A stretch of 64,000 nt of DNA from Echiichthys vipera (taxonomy: Eukaryota > Chordata > Actinopteri > Perciformes > Trachinidae). The notes beneath the pieces were generated by a model that saw only the letters and a list, made by a program, of their open reading frames with translations, was not told the origin of the DNA and did not search any database. The stretch spans positions 48,264,200 through 48,328,199 of the forward strand of contig OY829645.1 in NCBI GenBank assembly GCA_963691815.1, given 5' to 3'. Position numbers and translations under genes: made by a program. Below, in pieces: positions 20,821 through 30,664 of the stretch (position 1 is the stretch's first letter; each line of letters opens with the position of its first letter).

Positions 20821-22633
20821 CACAGCAAAGACTGGAGGGTTGAAATTTCAGGGTTAAACATTTTCGAGTTGATTTTCAATCCCAGAGTGTAATTTTAACA
20901 CATTTTGATTAAAATGGCATTCAGTGTTGGAGTTATTTGACAGAGTTGATCACACCAGTGTTAACCCAATTACAAGGTGAGTGCAATTAAGTCAAACTTA
21001 CGGAAACAATTATAAATTGATGCTGTGAAGTTTAGTATGAACAATAATACATCTACAGAGAATATATGCCTTACAAAATCGTGTTTGTTGCCAGGACTGA
21101 ACAGCAAATTTGGCCTGGTGATTAGCTAGCTAGCATGCTATGGCAAGCACGCTGTTTGCTACTAAAACCGTCTCCAACTTTATCAGTGATAATTTAACAA
21201 TTCACAGGCATGCTTTAAGCGAGGAAAAACAAAGCTTTATGTTTATACTGTATAAAAAATAGTTTGAGGCTTGAGCTAACAGTCTTCTTCTTTTTTTTGC
21301 CTTCACTTTGAACATCAAAGGTGCCGCAAAAAAACATGTCCCAACAAGCAGACGGGTGTTTCTAGTTGTCTGTGTGACCAGTGTATTAGTGTATTTGGTG
21401 ACTCGTCACATTCTGTGACCTGCAATATTGAAAAGTACTCAGATCATTTACTTAAGTAAAAGTATATAAGTATTACCAGTTAATGCACTTAAATTACTAA
21501 GTTAAAGCTGAAGTACAAAATTAGCAGAGAATCGGGCTGTGACGGACACAGGCATCATTAAATTCTGATGAGTTGACGCATAGGCAGCATTTTAATAACT
21601 CAGTCAAGCCCAAATATGAGTACTTTTTCCAACATTGCAGGTCACAGAATCTGATGGGTCACCACAAATGGTGTAACACTGTCGTTCTTACTTTATATGT
21701 TTATTTACTTTGTCAAACTTCTTTGCATGTCTCAGTAAAAATGCCGGTCCAGGTGAAGTGCAGCCAACAGCAGAAGTTTGTTAAGTTGGATGAGGATGAA
21801 GGAAGGTTTGACTTTCTGCAATTCCATGAAAAAGGTTAGCATGGCTAAACCGCACTCTTTTAAAAGCTCATTCTCCAAGCCTCTTGATGTTGTCGATTCT
21901 GATTTCTTTACATGCCTTTAGCAGACTCTTTTATACTGTAAATGGGGGTAAACTGCTAAACATTTTCAGTTCTGCAATGTGTCCTTCGTAGTGTGAGGTA
22001 TAATATACACGCAAACAGTCGATAAAAAAGCCAATCATCAATTTTTAAATTTGGATTCAAGATGGAAATGGGTTTTGTGAGGGAAACATGCTCCGGGTCT
22101 ATTTAATGATTATACAGTGGTGACATTTGACATGAACATTTATCCGCTGTGAGGCAAGAAACACTGCTGACTTCAAAAGCACATTCAGTTTTATCATCCT
22201 ATCTTTTCCAGTCATCGAGAGATTTTGCCTGCCACCTGATGCAAAAGTTATATACAAGGATGCAACAGGGGCAGAAGTTGATGCAGAAATATTCAGTGAC
22301 CTCGTTGGACAAGGCAATGTGGTGCTGACAGTTTTCTCAGATCAGGGTGAGATATCAAGGCAGGTATAATAAAGCACTCTACACCTTCCAGAGAATAATT
22401 ATTTACATGTTTCTATGCCTGCTCCCTGTCTTCTGAGACATCTGACTCAAGCTTCAGCTCAAGTGCATCAACTGTAATCCTAGATGGTGTTCCTAGCAAG
22501 AGACAAAGAATTGAGGATACAAGTGATGCTGTGTCTGCTCAGGTTTCTTAATACTTTCACATTTTCTCAGTCTGAGTCTCTAGAAAAACTTATTATCACA
22601 GTGTTTTGAATTCTGATGTTTATGTTTTTTATT

Positions 22634-22957
22634 ACACGGTGGTGTAGTGGTTAGCACTGTCGCCTCACAGCAACAAGGTCACAGGTTTGCATCCCGACCT
22701 CAGCCTTTCTGTGTGGAGTTTGCATGTTCTCCCCGTGTCTGCGTGGGTTTTCTCCGGGTTCTCCGGTTTCCTCCCACAGTCCAAAGATGTGCAGGTGTTG
22801 GGTTCATTGATGACACTAAATCACCCGTAGGTGTGAATGGTTGTCTGTCTCTGTACGTCTCTATGTGTCCTGTGATAGACTGGCGTCCTGTCCAGGGTGT
22901 ACCCCGCCTCACGCCTGATGTCAGCTGGGATCGGCTCCAGCCCCCCCGCGGTCACAG
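22634..22957 (+). mobile_element. tRNA-type SINE, 3' truncated
   Basis: Same family as 9484-9845, from ACACGGTGGTGTAGTGG to GGCTCCAGCCCCCCC, without the ATGAATGA tail. It sits in an intron of gene 1 and abuts the acceptor of the exon at 22958. Confidence 0.75.
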
Positions 22958-23540
22958 TCCAGCGGTGAAGAAGTACTACAGGAGTACCAAACAACAGAAA
23001 CCCTAACAGATGCTGCAAGAAGACAAATGGTTAACATCCTGGTGGCTCACATGATTGACAATCATGGGTATATTTGTTTGATATTGTTTTTATTTGTGCC
23101 AGATAACTGCATGGCTAACTATTATATTTATTATTTCCTAATTTAGTATCTCCTCTCAGGCACCTCCCCACTAAAGCAATCAGAGAAGATTATGCACGTG
23201 GGATAGTGATGCTGTTCCCTTCCCTCAAAGATCTGTACTCCGAGAAGGGCTACGTGCGTAATAGGCATTATTATTGTTTACACTTTTATGTTGTGACACC
23301 AAACTGTGTGGACGACATTGATATTTGAATTCCATGAGATTTCTCATGAGCCTGGTAAGACAATGCGTTTATTTTTAGTTTTTTCATTTCAGGAACACTT
23401 CTATGATGCTGCAGGCAGCACAGGATTCATTTCTTGGCGTCTGAAAACAGTCCAGAGGAAGATTCGTCGAGGATCTGCACTGCCACCAAATAGCCCAATT
23501 GACTTTTCTCAAGGAGGCCCACATTTCCAAAGGACTGTTA

Positions 23541-24133
23541 GGGCGTGATCACACTGTCCTCCCGGACCACGACCCGGACTTTAGGGTCCTTGTCCCCCCC
23601 TCCAGGCCCGTTTGTACTCACACTACCTGGGCCTCGGCCAATGCTTCTTGCTGTCTATACGTCATCACGCCGTAACACGTCACACGCATTGATCGCGTGT
23701 GTGTGGCTTTGTTTACAAATCTTTCCGTAGACCTCGGAGTTTTTGTGTGTCTTGTCGACTGTTTTTGAATCTTTTCATCGACCAAATCTGCAGTAAACAC
23801 TCCACCTCCGCATCACACCAACGTGAACCTTTCACCGCCATTGTTGTTGTTGTTAAATGTCCGCGCATAGTCCGTCCTTCTATTTACATGTCCGAACAGG
23901 CGGACATAACGCTACTGCCGTAGGGCTCGTGCTCGTGCTCGTACACGTGCGCACGCTCGTGCTCGTACATGTGCAAACGGCTCCGCTAAAGCCCACCTCT
24001 TTCAAGCGGGCCGTGGCGGCCCAGCTGGCCCCAGTTGAGCGCGGAGCGGGTGCGCTCACACTACTTAAAGGTACTAGACTTTAGCTGAAAAAACGGTTTT
24101 GGCCGCGGCCAAAAGGACAGTGTGATCACGCTC
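23541..24133. mobile_element. PIF/Harbinger-like MITE, TTA target duplication
   Basis: A 593-bp insertion with 20-bp terminal inverted repeats. The left starts GGGCGTGATCACACTGTCCT (23541-23560) and the right is its inverse at 24114-24133 with one mismatch. TTA flanks both sides (23538-23540, 24134-24136). The TTA target and inverted ends fit PIF/Harbinger; no transposase is encoded. It is inserted inside an exon of gene 1. The interior has CTCGTGCTCGTACACGTGC repeats near 23930-23970. Confidence 0.8.
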
Positions 24134-25642
24134 TTAATGTCTAAAGCCAGCTTGATGGTGATGCTTGCCTTGAGGCCATGTCTTTGCTCAACCATACTGC
24201 AGACGATGTCCTGATTTTTCAGAAGATGAGAGAGACCTTTCGGCACCGTCAGAAGCTTGTTAATGACCCAGGCAGAAGTGTTGATATCCTCTCCAGCTTC
24301 CCAAGATTCCTGGATACGACGGGATTGGTAAGTTTGGGAGGAGATGTTTAGAATGGCTTGAAATTCAAAATGATTTCCTGTAGTTATAGTTTAATATCTT
24401 CTTTCTTAAAGGTGGACCAAGACTTCACTCTCCTATTTGATGACGAAACATCCTCCATGCTTCTTCAGAGATGGGATTTGTTTTTCAAACCAAATGTCAT
24501 AAAAGAGGCGACTCACGCGACTCACCTCAACACCAGAGTTGCGTTGCTTGGTGCAGTCAGCAGAAAGTCACCCAGGAAATGATCTTGATGAGGCCACAAG
24601 TGAGTTTTTTTGTTTTTTGCTTATTTTAATGTATTTGCTACAATTGCGGTTAAACTGTAACTGCAGTAATATTTAATTTGTTTATTCTGTGTGTCTCTGA
24701 ACGTTGATCTGATTGTTGGGATAAATGTGACTAATAGATGGATGGATCTCATAATGCCTCCCTGTTCTCATTCAAATTTGAAAAATATTAAATTTGAAGA
24801 GTTTTCAGTTAATTCTTGTGACTCTTTGTCCTCAGCCTACGACCAAGAAATGGCCTTCCTGTTGTTGCTGTTACATCTCCTTCCACCACCTCCAGGGGGA
24901 CTGAAGTCTCCAAAAATAAGTGCATGTGACGCAGTTGAGAGACTTGTTGTCTTTCATAAGGTAATTATATTATTAAGGTGATTATAATAATTTGTCACGT
25001 CACCTTCTTAGTCACATATGTAATTGTAACTAAGTCTTCATTCCCATCTTTCACAAGCAAATGAGAAGATGTTTGAATAATCACTTCTGTAAAGTACTTT
25101 TCTCTGTGGCTGCTTATTATTCTTGTGTCTAATGTTCAGTTTTCTGATCTCAACCCTGGTCATGCTGCAGTTTGGAGGAGCATCGCCGCAACAAGCAGGG
25201 TCGACAGCCGTACCTCCTCGCTGTTGGGCGTCAAAAGAGCAAGATTGACAGCTTCTACATCGCCATGGATAAGCGTCTCATCCCATGCAAGGCAAACCGC
25301 TCCCTCGGGGCATGTGATGAACTTTTCAAAGCACATTTTGTGTTTAATTGTTCTTACGATGTTGCACTTGTGAATTTTTACACATTCCTGCAGACAACAG
25401 TGTATAACATTGATGTGGGGAAAATGAAGGAGTCACCCAGAGTTAGAGACTTGAGAGCGAGACTGCTTAACCAGCCAGTGGCACTCTCACCCTGTGAGTA
25501 AGAAGCTATAACAATGCTGACCTGTTTCATGTGTCAGACAAATTCTCCCAGCAGTCAGCAGTTAATTCCACATTTAAGAGTTGAACATGGCTACTATCCT
25601 GGACCCAAGTTCAAATTGTGGCAGGGGGCAGTAGCGGCAAAG

Positions 25643-25990
25643 GGCGGCAGTAGCTCAGTCCATAGGTGACTTGGCTGGGAACCGTAGGGTCGCTGGTTCA
25701 AGTCCCTGTGTGGACCATATATGGAGCGTGGACTGGTGGCTGGAGAGGTGCCAGTTCATCTCCTGGGCACTGCCGAGGTGCTGTTGAGCAAGGCACCGAA
25801 CCCCCAACTGCTCGGGGCGCTGGTCACTGGCAGCCCCCTCGCTCTAACATCTCTCCTCAATTGCATGTATATAGGTCCTGTTTGTGCATGTGTGTATTTC
25901 GGGCCTGTGTGTGTAACATGTATGATAATAAGAGGGAAAATTGAATTTCCCCGTGTGGGATAAAAATAAAGTAATTCTTCTTCTTTGTTC
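25643..25990 (+). mobile_element. HE1/AFC-type SINE, full length
   Basis: Complete copy: head GGCGGCAGTAGCTCAGTCC with B-box GGTTCAAGTCC, a GAGGTGCTGTTGAGCAAGGC body, GTGCATGTGTGTATTTCGGG region and AATTCTTCTTC tail. It lies in the interval between gene 1 and gene 2 of the EnSpm-like element. It serves as the reference for the split SINE at 20698/29344 and has no tRNA-Tyr in front. Confidence 0.8.
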
Positions 25991-26559
25991 TCAGCAAAGC
26001 TGTAGGCATCCGTTCCTAACATATGCAGGTTTTCGGAAGCACCTTAATAGTGTCCATAGCAATGCTCAGCAAATTGCTCAAACTTCAACAATTGCATGTT
26101 CAACTGAGCCAGTTGCAACTTCATCTCAGGCACATGCTTTGGAGGACCAATTTAATCCTCGAAATCAACGCAGCTCTTCCAGTGTTTCTTCTGAGAGCAA
26201 TGATTCAGGACTCACTAAAGATCCAACTAAAGAAATGTGTGCATCCATCGTGGCCAAATTACAGGGGAGTGGGATTTCCAACAGTTTGGTTTCCTCAATT
26301 GTAGGAGATTTGGAGAATTTAACAAGCAAAGCATACAGCTATTTCTGCTTTACCTATAACTGACCCCAACATATCTGTGATAAATGAATCTTTTTAGGGT
26401 TATGAAAACCCATTCACAAATCTGATACAGGAAACGAAATAAATACTTCAACCAAAAATGGGGAGTTGTCGAGCCAGTAAGTAAATAAGTGTGTAAAGTA
26501 AAGTGACCAGGCTGTTATAAATATCTTTGTTATATTATTTACAGTGATATACATAAGGT

Positions 26560-26985
26560 GCATTAGGTGCATTTGTCTTTGGCATGTGTGTGTGATGTGT
26601 CGGGTGGGGTCAGTTGTTCAGCAGTGTGACGGCCTGGGGGTAGAAACAGAGGGGAGAGGTTCAAAGAGGTGATGTGCAGGGTGTGAAGGGTCTGCAGAGA
26701 TGTGAACGGCCCTTTTCCTGACTCTGGATGAGTGCAGGTCCTGGATAGTGGGCAGTTTGACCCTTTTCCTGACTCTGGATGAGTGCAGGTCCTGGATAGT
26801 GGGCAGTTTGACCCTTTTCCTGACTCTGGATGAGTGCAGGTCCTGGATAGTGGGCAGTTTGACCCTTTTCCTGACTCTGGATGAGTGCAGGTCCTGGATA
26901 GTGGGCAGTTTGACCCTTTTCCTGACTCTGGATGAGTGCAGGTCCTGGATAGTGGGCAGTTTGACACCAATGACTCTCTCAAATC
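26560..26985 (-). mobile_element. Antisense LINE C-terminal fragment
   Basis: Minus-strand CR1/Rex1-type polymerase end inserted in gene 2. It contains the TCTGCAGAGATGTGAACGGC wording equivalent to the block at 16310 and the 51-bp tandem repeat listed separately. Confidence 0.55.
26711..26965. repeat. 51-bp minisatellite, 5 copies, within LINE coding
   Basis: Five nearly identical 51-bp units starting CCTTTTCCTGACTCTGGATG at 26711, 26762, 26813, 26864 and 26915. Because 51 is divisible by 3, the antisense LINE reading frame stays open through all copies (NCPLSRTCTHPESGKG repeats). A single unit is normal LINE sequence, so the array arose by expansion after insertion. Confidence 0.95.
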
Positions 26986-27400
26986 ATTCATTAAAGCATT
27001 TCCATGTTTGTAATAATTACTCATTTGATATCATGCATGATCTTCTTGAGGCTGTGCTTGATTGCTTTTTGGATATCTCACATAAACACTTTATGTCAGA
27101 ACAGGAATTGCTTTCTAGGATTTATGGTTTTGATTCTGGATTTTTAGAACAAAGAAATCAGCCTACAAAGATTATTTTGGAGAGTACTGGCGATGGCATT
27201 GGTTTGAACTCTATTCAGACATTGTTGTCTTGTGAAAAACATCCCTCTGTTGTTTGGTGACTTTATTCCTGCAGGAAACAAAAACTGGAATCTGTTACTT
27301 CAACTAATGAACATGGTTTTTTCACCATCTCTCACTCTGGGTATGACAATATATTTGAAGCATTTGATTGTTGACCATCACAAACTATTTAAGCACTTGT

Positions 27401-27697
27401 TTGGTAAATGGACTTGTACTTATAAAGCGCCTTTCTAGTCTTCTGACTACTCAAGGTGCTTTCACAGTGTTTGTCACATTCACGCTGATGGCAGTGGACA
27501 TCTACAGACCATCTAATCTGATCTAACCATTCACACACATTCACACACCCATGTGCAGCACGGGGAGCAATTCAGGGTTCAGTGTCTTGCCCAAGGACAC
27601 TTCGACATGTGGACCAGGGGGAGATGGGGATCGAACCACCAATCTCTCAAACAGAGGACGACCCACTCTGCCACCAAGCCACAGCCGCCCCTGTAGC
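27401..27697 (-). mobile_element. tRNA-headed SINE-like repeat, minus strand
   Basis: On the minus strand the head reads GGTGGCAGAGTGGGTCGTCC with a B-box GGTTCGATCCC, and the distal end has TAGAAAGGCGCTTTATAAGT. CACTTGT flanks both sides (27394-27400, 27698-27704), a 7-bp target duplication. It splits the FKHLF-like end of one gene 2 block from the next. Confidence 0.65.
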
Positions 27698-28046
27698 CAC
27701 TTGTATCCACATAGAGACTTGATACCTAAGCATCGTTTCATGATCCATTACCCATCTTCTATGAGGCAAATTGGCCCCTTATTACATACGTGGTGTATGA
27801 GGTTTGAGGCAAAACACAAGCTGTCTAAAGATTATTTTAAACATTTCAAAAACATAACCACTTGCTAAAAAGCGTCAGATGGCCGTTGCTTATCACTGGG
27901 AAACCTTCGCCCTCAGGCAAAATGAGTATGGGCCAATTAAATCTTTTCACTTCAGAGATGAGAATGTGGTCAACAATGAAATGCTTGAAATGATCTTGTC
28001 AAAGATGCTTTTTTAAAGTAGTTGGGTTAAAGTTGATGGCGTAGAG

Positions 28047-28655
28047 CATGGGTGTCAAAGTCAAGGCCCGCGGGCCGGATCTGGCCCTCGAATGAATGAT
28101 CTCGGCCCCCGGGATGAAATTTGATTTGTACTAGAACGCCACAGCCGCCTGCTGGTGTTTTTCACGCACCAAAACTACATTACCCACAATGCAACGGTAG
28201 CTCGGCTTCATTATTCATCAGCATTCAGGGCAGATGTGAACTTTCAGCCCCCCCCCCCCCCCCCAATAACGGCTAAAGGGAAGGTGGACGATGAGAACAG
28301 GGTGTCTTAAGCTCGGTGGGAGGCAGAGCTCATGTTCACACAGCTGTGCGTCTTTATCTTGATATTAAGGAAAATGTTTTATTTTTGACGGACATTTTCT
28401 TTTCTTTTTTGCTGTTTCTGTTGAAAATGTTTTCCTTGAAATAACTAAAGTCATAAGAAAATCTTGCTTTATTCATTTAATGTACAGCACAAGTGTTTTC
28501 TCTTTGGAGGAAGTTTGCTTTTGTCTGTTTGCCTGGTTCAATAAGTTACATGAAATAATTTTAATATGTTTTAATAAACATTGAACCAGTCCGGCCCTCG
28601 GCTTGGAGCAGATTAGTTTCTTTGGCCTCTGATGTGTTTGACTTTGACGTCCCTG
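28047..28655. mobile_element. hAT MITE, 8-bp TSD GCGTAGAG
   Basis: 609-bp insertion. Termini are CATGGGTGTCAAAGTCAA and, inverted, CAGGGACGTCAAAGTCAA. GCGTAGAG flanks both sides (28039-28046, 28656-28663), the 8-bp duplication typical of hAT. Internal GGCCCGCGGGCCGGATCTGG and CCGGCCCTCGG motifs are familiar from fish hAT MITEs. A poly-C run is at about 28249-28264. No transposase. Confidence 0.85.
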
Positions 28656-28950
28656 GCGTAGAGTATAAAGCTGGACTAGTTATTTGCAGTGCAATGGAAG
28701 AAGACGTGCCAGTCTTTTATCAAATAAGTGATAAACTTTTGGTTGAAGATAACATATTTTTGTTTGATAAACAAGCTTTTTACAGAGAACTTTGTTGACC
28801 ATCATCATGCATTCAGAGTATTACAAACTGCAGAAAGATGTCTATTAAAAATGTCTGAGCTTAAATTCCATAAACCGTTTGATATTCAAAGCTCATACTG
28901 TGTTTCACATGAAAGTTTGTACATTATACCTTCATTCACAATGTTTTAAT

Positions 28951-29343
28951 GCAACTGACTGCAAGGGAGAAAAGGCACAAAAATGATTGTTTATTGGAAT
29001 TAACACGTGTTCATATAAGTATATATATTAAATCGATTATTAATCCATATTTAATAAGTTAAACATTAATTTTAACACTTTTTCAGTGTAGATTGTTGAC
29101 TTTAGGGAGTGAAAATAACACTACCCAAATAGTTAAAAAAATCACTCTAGAGAAGTGTTGGTTGTCTAAAAGTGTTACTTTAACTCTGTTCTGCGAGTTA
29201 ACAAAGGAACTCTGGCAGAGTGTTACATGTTTAACTCTTTTGAAAGTGTTAATTTAACTCGGGAGAGTGTGGAGCTCTATAAACCCTCAAAAAGTGTTAA
29301 AATCAACTCAGGGAGTTAATTCAACACTGGACTTTTTGCTGTG
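28951..29343 (+). repeat. EnSpm-like 3' subterminal region
   Basis: Repeated AAGTGTTA/TTAACTC/AACACT motifs (29080-29330) lead to the terminal inverted repeat, mirroring 20840-20990 on the left. Such clustered subterminal motifs are usual transposase-binding sites in CACTA elements. Confidence 0.55.
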
Positions 29344-29543
29344 TGGGCGCTGCCGAGGTGCTGTTGAGCAAGGCACCAAACCCCAACTGCTCGGGGCGCT
29401 GATACATTTGCAGCCCCCTCACTCTAACATCTCTACATTAATTGCATGTATAGGTGCTGTTTGTGCATGTGTGTATTTCAGGCCTGTGTGTTTGAAACAT
29501 GAATAAAAACAGAGTGAAAAAATAAAAGTAATTCTTCTTCTTC
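29344..29543 (+). mobile_element. HE1/AFC-type SINE, 3' half
   Basis: Continues the SINE interrupted at 20820: CGCTGCCGAGGTGCTGTTGA through TGTGCATGTGTGTATTTCAG to an ATTCTTCTTCTTC tail, then the TTCCTGTTT target duplication. Confidence 0.8.
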
Positions 29544-29552
29544 TTCCTGTTT

Positions 29553-30560
29553 GGTGGCTGATCCAAACCAACAGTTATTGATGTGCACAGACAGACTGGA
29601 GGAGGATGGAGGAGTGAAAGATGGTGAGCAGCTCCTGAGGCAGGTTGAACTTCTTCAGCTGTCGCAGGAAGTAAAACCTCTGCTGGGCCTTTTCCTGACT
29701 GAGTCTATGTGGGACTTTCACTTGAGATCCCGGGCGATTGTGGTTCCTAGGAACTTAAAGTCCACAGTAGACACAGTGCTGTTGAGGATGGACTGGTCGC
29801 AGTCTTGGTCTGGACCTCCCAAAATCAATGGCTAGCTCCTTGGTCTTGGAGGTGTTGAGCTGTAGGTGGTTAGTGTGACACCAGAGAGCAAAGTCCCCCA
29901 CCAGACTCCGGTACTCCTCCTCTCTGTGACCACTGATACATCCCACGATGGCTGTGTCATCGGCGTACTTCTGTATGTGACACAGCTCCGAGTTGAAGCA
30001 GACGTCCGAGGTCTACAGGGTGAAGAGAAGAGGGGCCAGCACTGTGCCCTGAGGGGCTCCAGTGCTGCTGACCACAGTGTCAGACGTGGTGTCCTTCAGC
30101 CTGACGTACTGTGGCCTGTCAGTGAGGTAGTCTCTGACCCAGTCCACCAGATAGGGGTCCACTCCCATCCTGTTCAGTTTGTCCTGAAGTATAGGGGGCT
30201 GGATGGTGTTAAAGGCACCGGAGAAGTCCAGGAAGGGAAGCGGCACAGCGAGGACTCTCTTCCTGGACTTCTTATCCAGATGGGAGTGGACCCCTATCTG
30301 GTGGACTGGGTCAGAGACTACCTCACTGACAGGCCACAGTAGCATGTAGAGGATGGCATCCTCCACACCAACATCTGGCTGGTACGTAAACTGCAGGCGG
30401 TCCTGGGCGTGTTGTTCCTGGGGTCTGAGGAGGCTGAGGAAGAGCCGCTCCAACGTCTTCATCAGGTGTGAAGTGAGTGCCACCGGTCGGACGGATTCAG
30501 ACGCCACAAAGAAACATTTTAAAGATGAAAGTTGCTGATAAACTTGCAACTGGGTGCAAA
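29553..30560 (-). pseudogene. Rex1 polymerase fragment, antisense, with inversion
   Basis: Minus-strand Rex1 from the RT N-terminal side (TLERLFLSLLRPQ, about 30470) through LDFSGAFNTIQPPIL (about 30230-30185), GAPQGTVLAPLLFTL (about 30040) and LQLNTSKTKELAIDFGRS (about 29830) to the region after RT (29553-29700). At 30224-30340 the order is disturbed by an inverted segment that duplicates DPYLVDWVRDYLTDRPQ on the opposite strand. Not coding-competent. Confidence 0.8.
30108..30340. repeat. 62-bp perfect inverted repeat in Rex1
   Basis: Arms 30108-30169 and 30279-30340 are exact reverse complements, spacer 109 bp. Inside the spacer a shorter pair (GAAGTCCAGGAAG near 30221 and its inverse near 30260) brackets a small segment that is itself inverted relative to the other Rex1 copies (6390-6420, 15520-15550). 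Confidence 0.9.
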
Positions 30561-30664
30561 TGTGAAGGCTGTTGAGTTTTTATCCTTTTGTTTAAATGTT
30601 TGAGATGCACTGTAGGAATATTCACATTTTCCCTCCATTGTCGGCCAGAAACACACAAACAAAC

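Larger units (their letters stand above)
21741..25501 (+). pseudogene. Transposon gene 1, multi-exon, 'SAMD3-like' fish family
   Basis: Nine exon-like blocks with GT/AG borders: 21741-21834 (ATG, MPVQVKCSQQQKFVKL), 22212-22346, 22438-22542, 22958-23067, 23147-23253, 23393-23540 joined over a MITE to 24137-24327, 24412-24599, 24836-24960 and 25171-25501 (TAA). Readable motifs include REDYARGIVMLFPSLKDLY, EHFYDAAGSTGFISWRLKTV, LLNHTADDVLIFQKMRETF, AFLLLLLHLLPPP and FYTFLQTTVYNIDVGKMKES. They recall multi-copy fish proteins often labelled SAMD3-like; biochemical role unknown. A Harbinger-like MITE splits exon 6, a stop follows that junction, and the phase between the last two exons does not match. 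Hence a pseudogene. Membership of the EnSpm-like element is inferred from position. Confidence 0.55.
25995..28950 (+). pseudogene. Transposon gene 2, EnSpm-like transposase remnant
   Basis: Discontinuous plus-strand coding pieces: 25995-26363 (half of a C2H2-like finger, FLTYAGFRKHLNSVH, then a Ser-rich stretch), 27000-27255 (SFDIMHDLLEAVLDCFLDIS), 27255-27400 (NWNLLLQLMNMVFSPSL), 27705-27868 (PKHRFMIHYPSSMRQIGPLL, WCMRFEAKHKLSKDYF), 27869-28040, then 28656-28948 (EEDVPVFYQISDKLLVEDN). These match, from memory, a fish transposase-like protein family related to CACTA/TNP2 transposases, with DIxHDLxEG and RFEAKH as landmarks. Interrupted by a LINE fragment, a SINE and a hAT MITE, with stops between pieces: not functional. 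Confidence 0.55.
20821..29343 (+). mobile_element. EnSpm/CACTA-like DNA transposon, 8.5 kb, nested
   Basis: Termini are CACAGCAAAGACTGGAGGGT on the left and, inverted, CACAGCAAAAAGTCCAGTGT on the right (29324-29343). They share CACAGCAAA and are followed by subterminal AGTGTTAA-type repeats at both ends. TG stands on each side (20819-20820, 29344-29345), a 2-bp target duplication. The CAC start and short duplication suit the CMC/EnSpm superfamily. Inside lie remains of two intron-containing genes on the plus strand (21741-25501 and 25995-28950). Superfamily assignment is from memory of fish EnSpm termini and is moderate; Kolobok (TTAA target) fits less well. Confidence 0.6.
20596..29543 (+). 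mobile_element. Retroposed tRNA-Tyr/SINE chimera split by DNA transposon
   Basis: The insert begins TAGTC then a tRNA-Tyr sequence (20601-20687), continues after a TTTT into the head of an HE1/AFC-type SINE (20698-20820), and resumes with the SINE body and TTC-rich tail at 29344-29543. The whole is bracketed by TTCCTGTTT at 20587-20595 and 29544-29552. In other copies of the host repeat (for example 31190) those nine bases occur once and uninterrupted. The 8.5 kb between the SINE halves is a DNA transposon inserted later. Confidence 0.7.

Noticed and set aside
25143..25175. A splice phase linking the last two exons of gene 1
   Set aside because: The acceptor at 25170 gives a 1-nt phase mismatch with the exon ending at 24960; a missing small exon or decay is as likely, so no joined protein is proposed.
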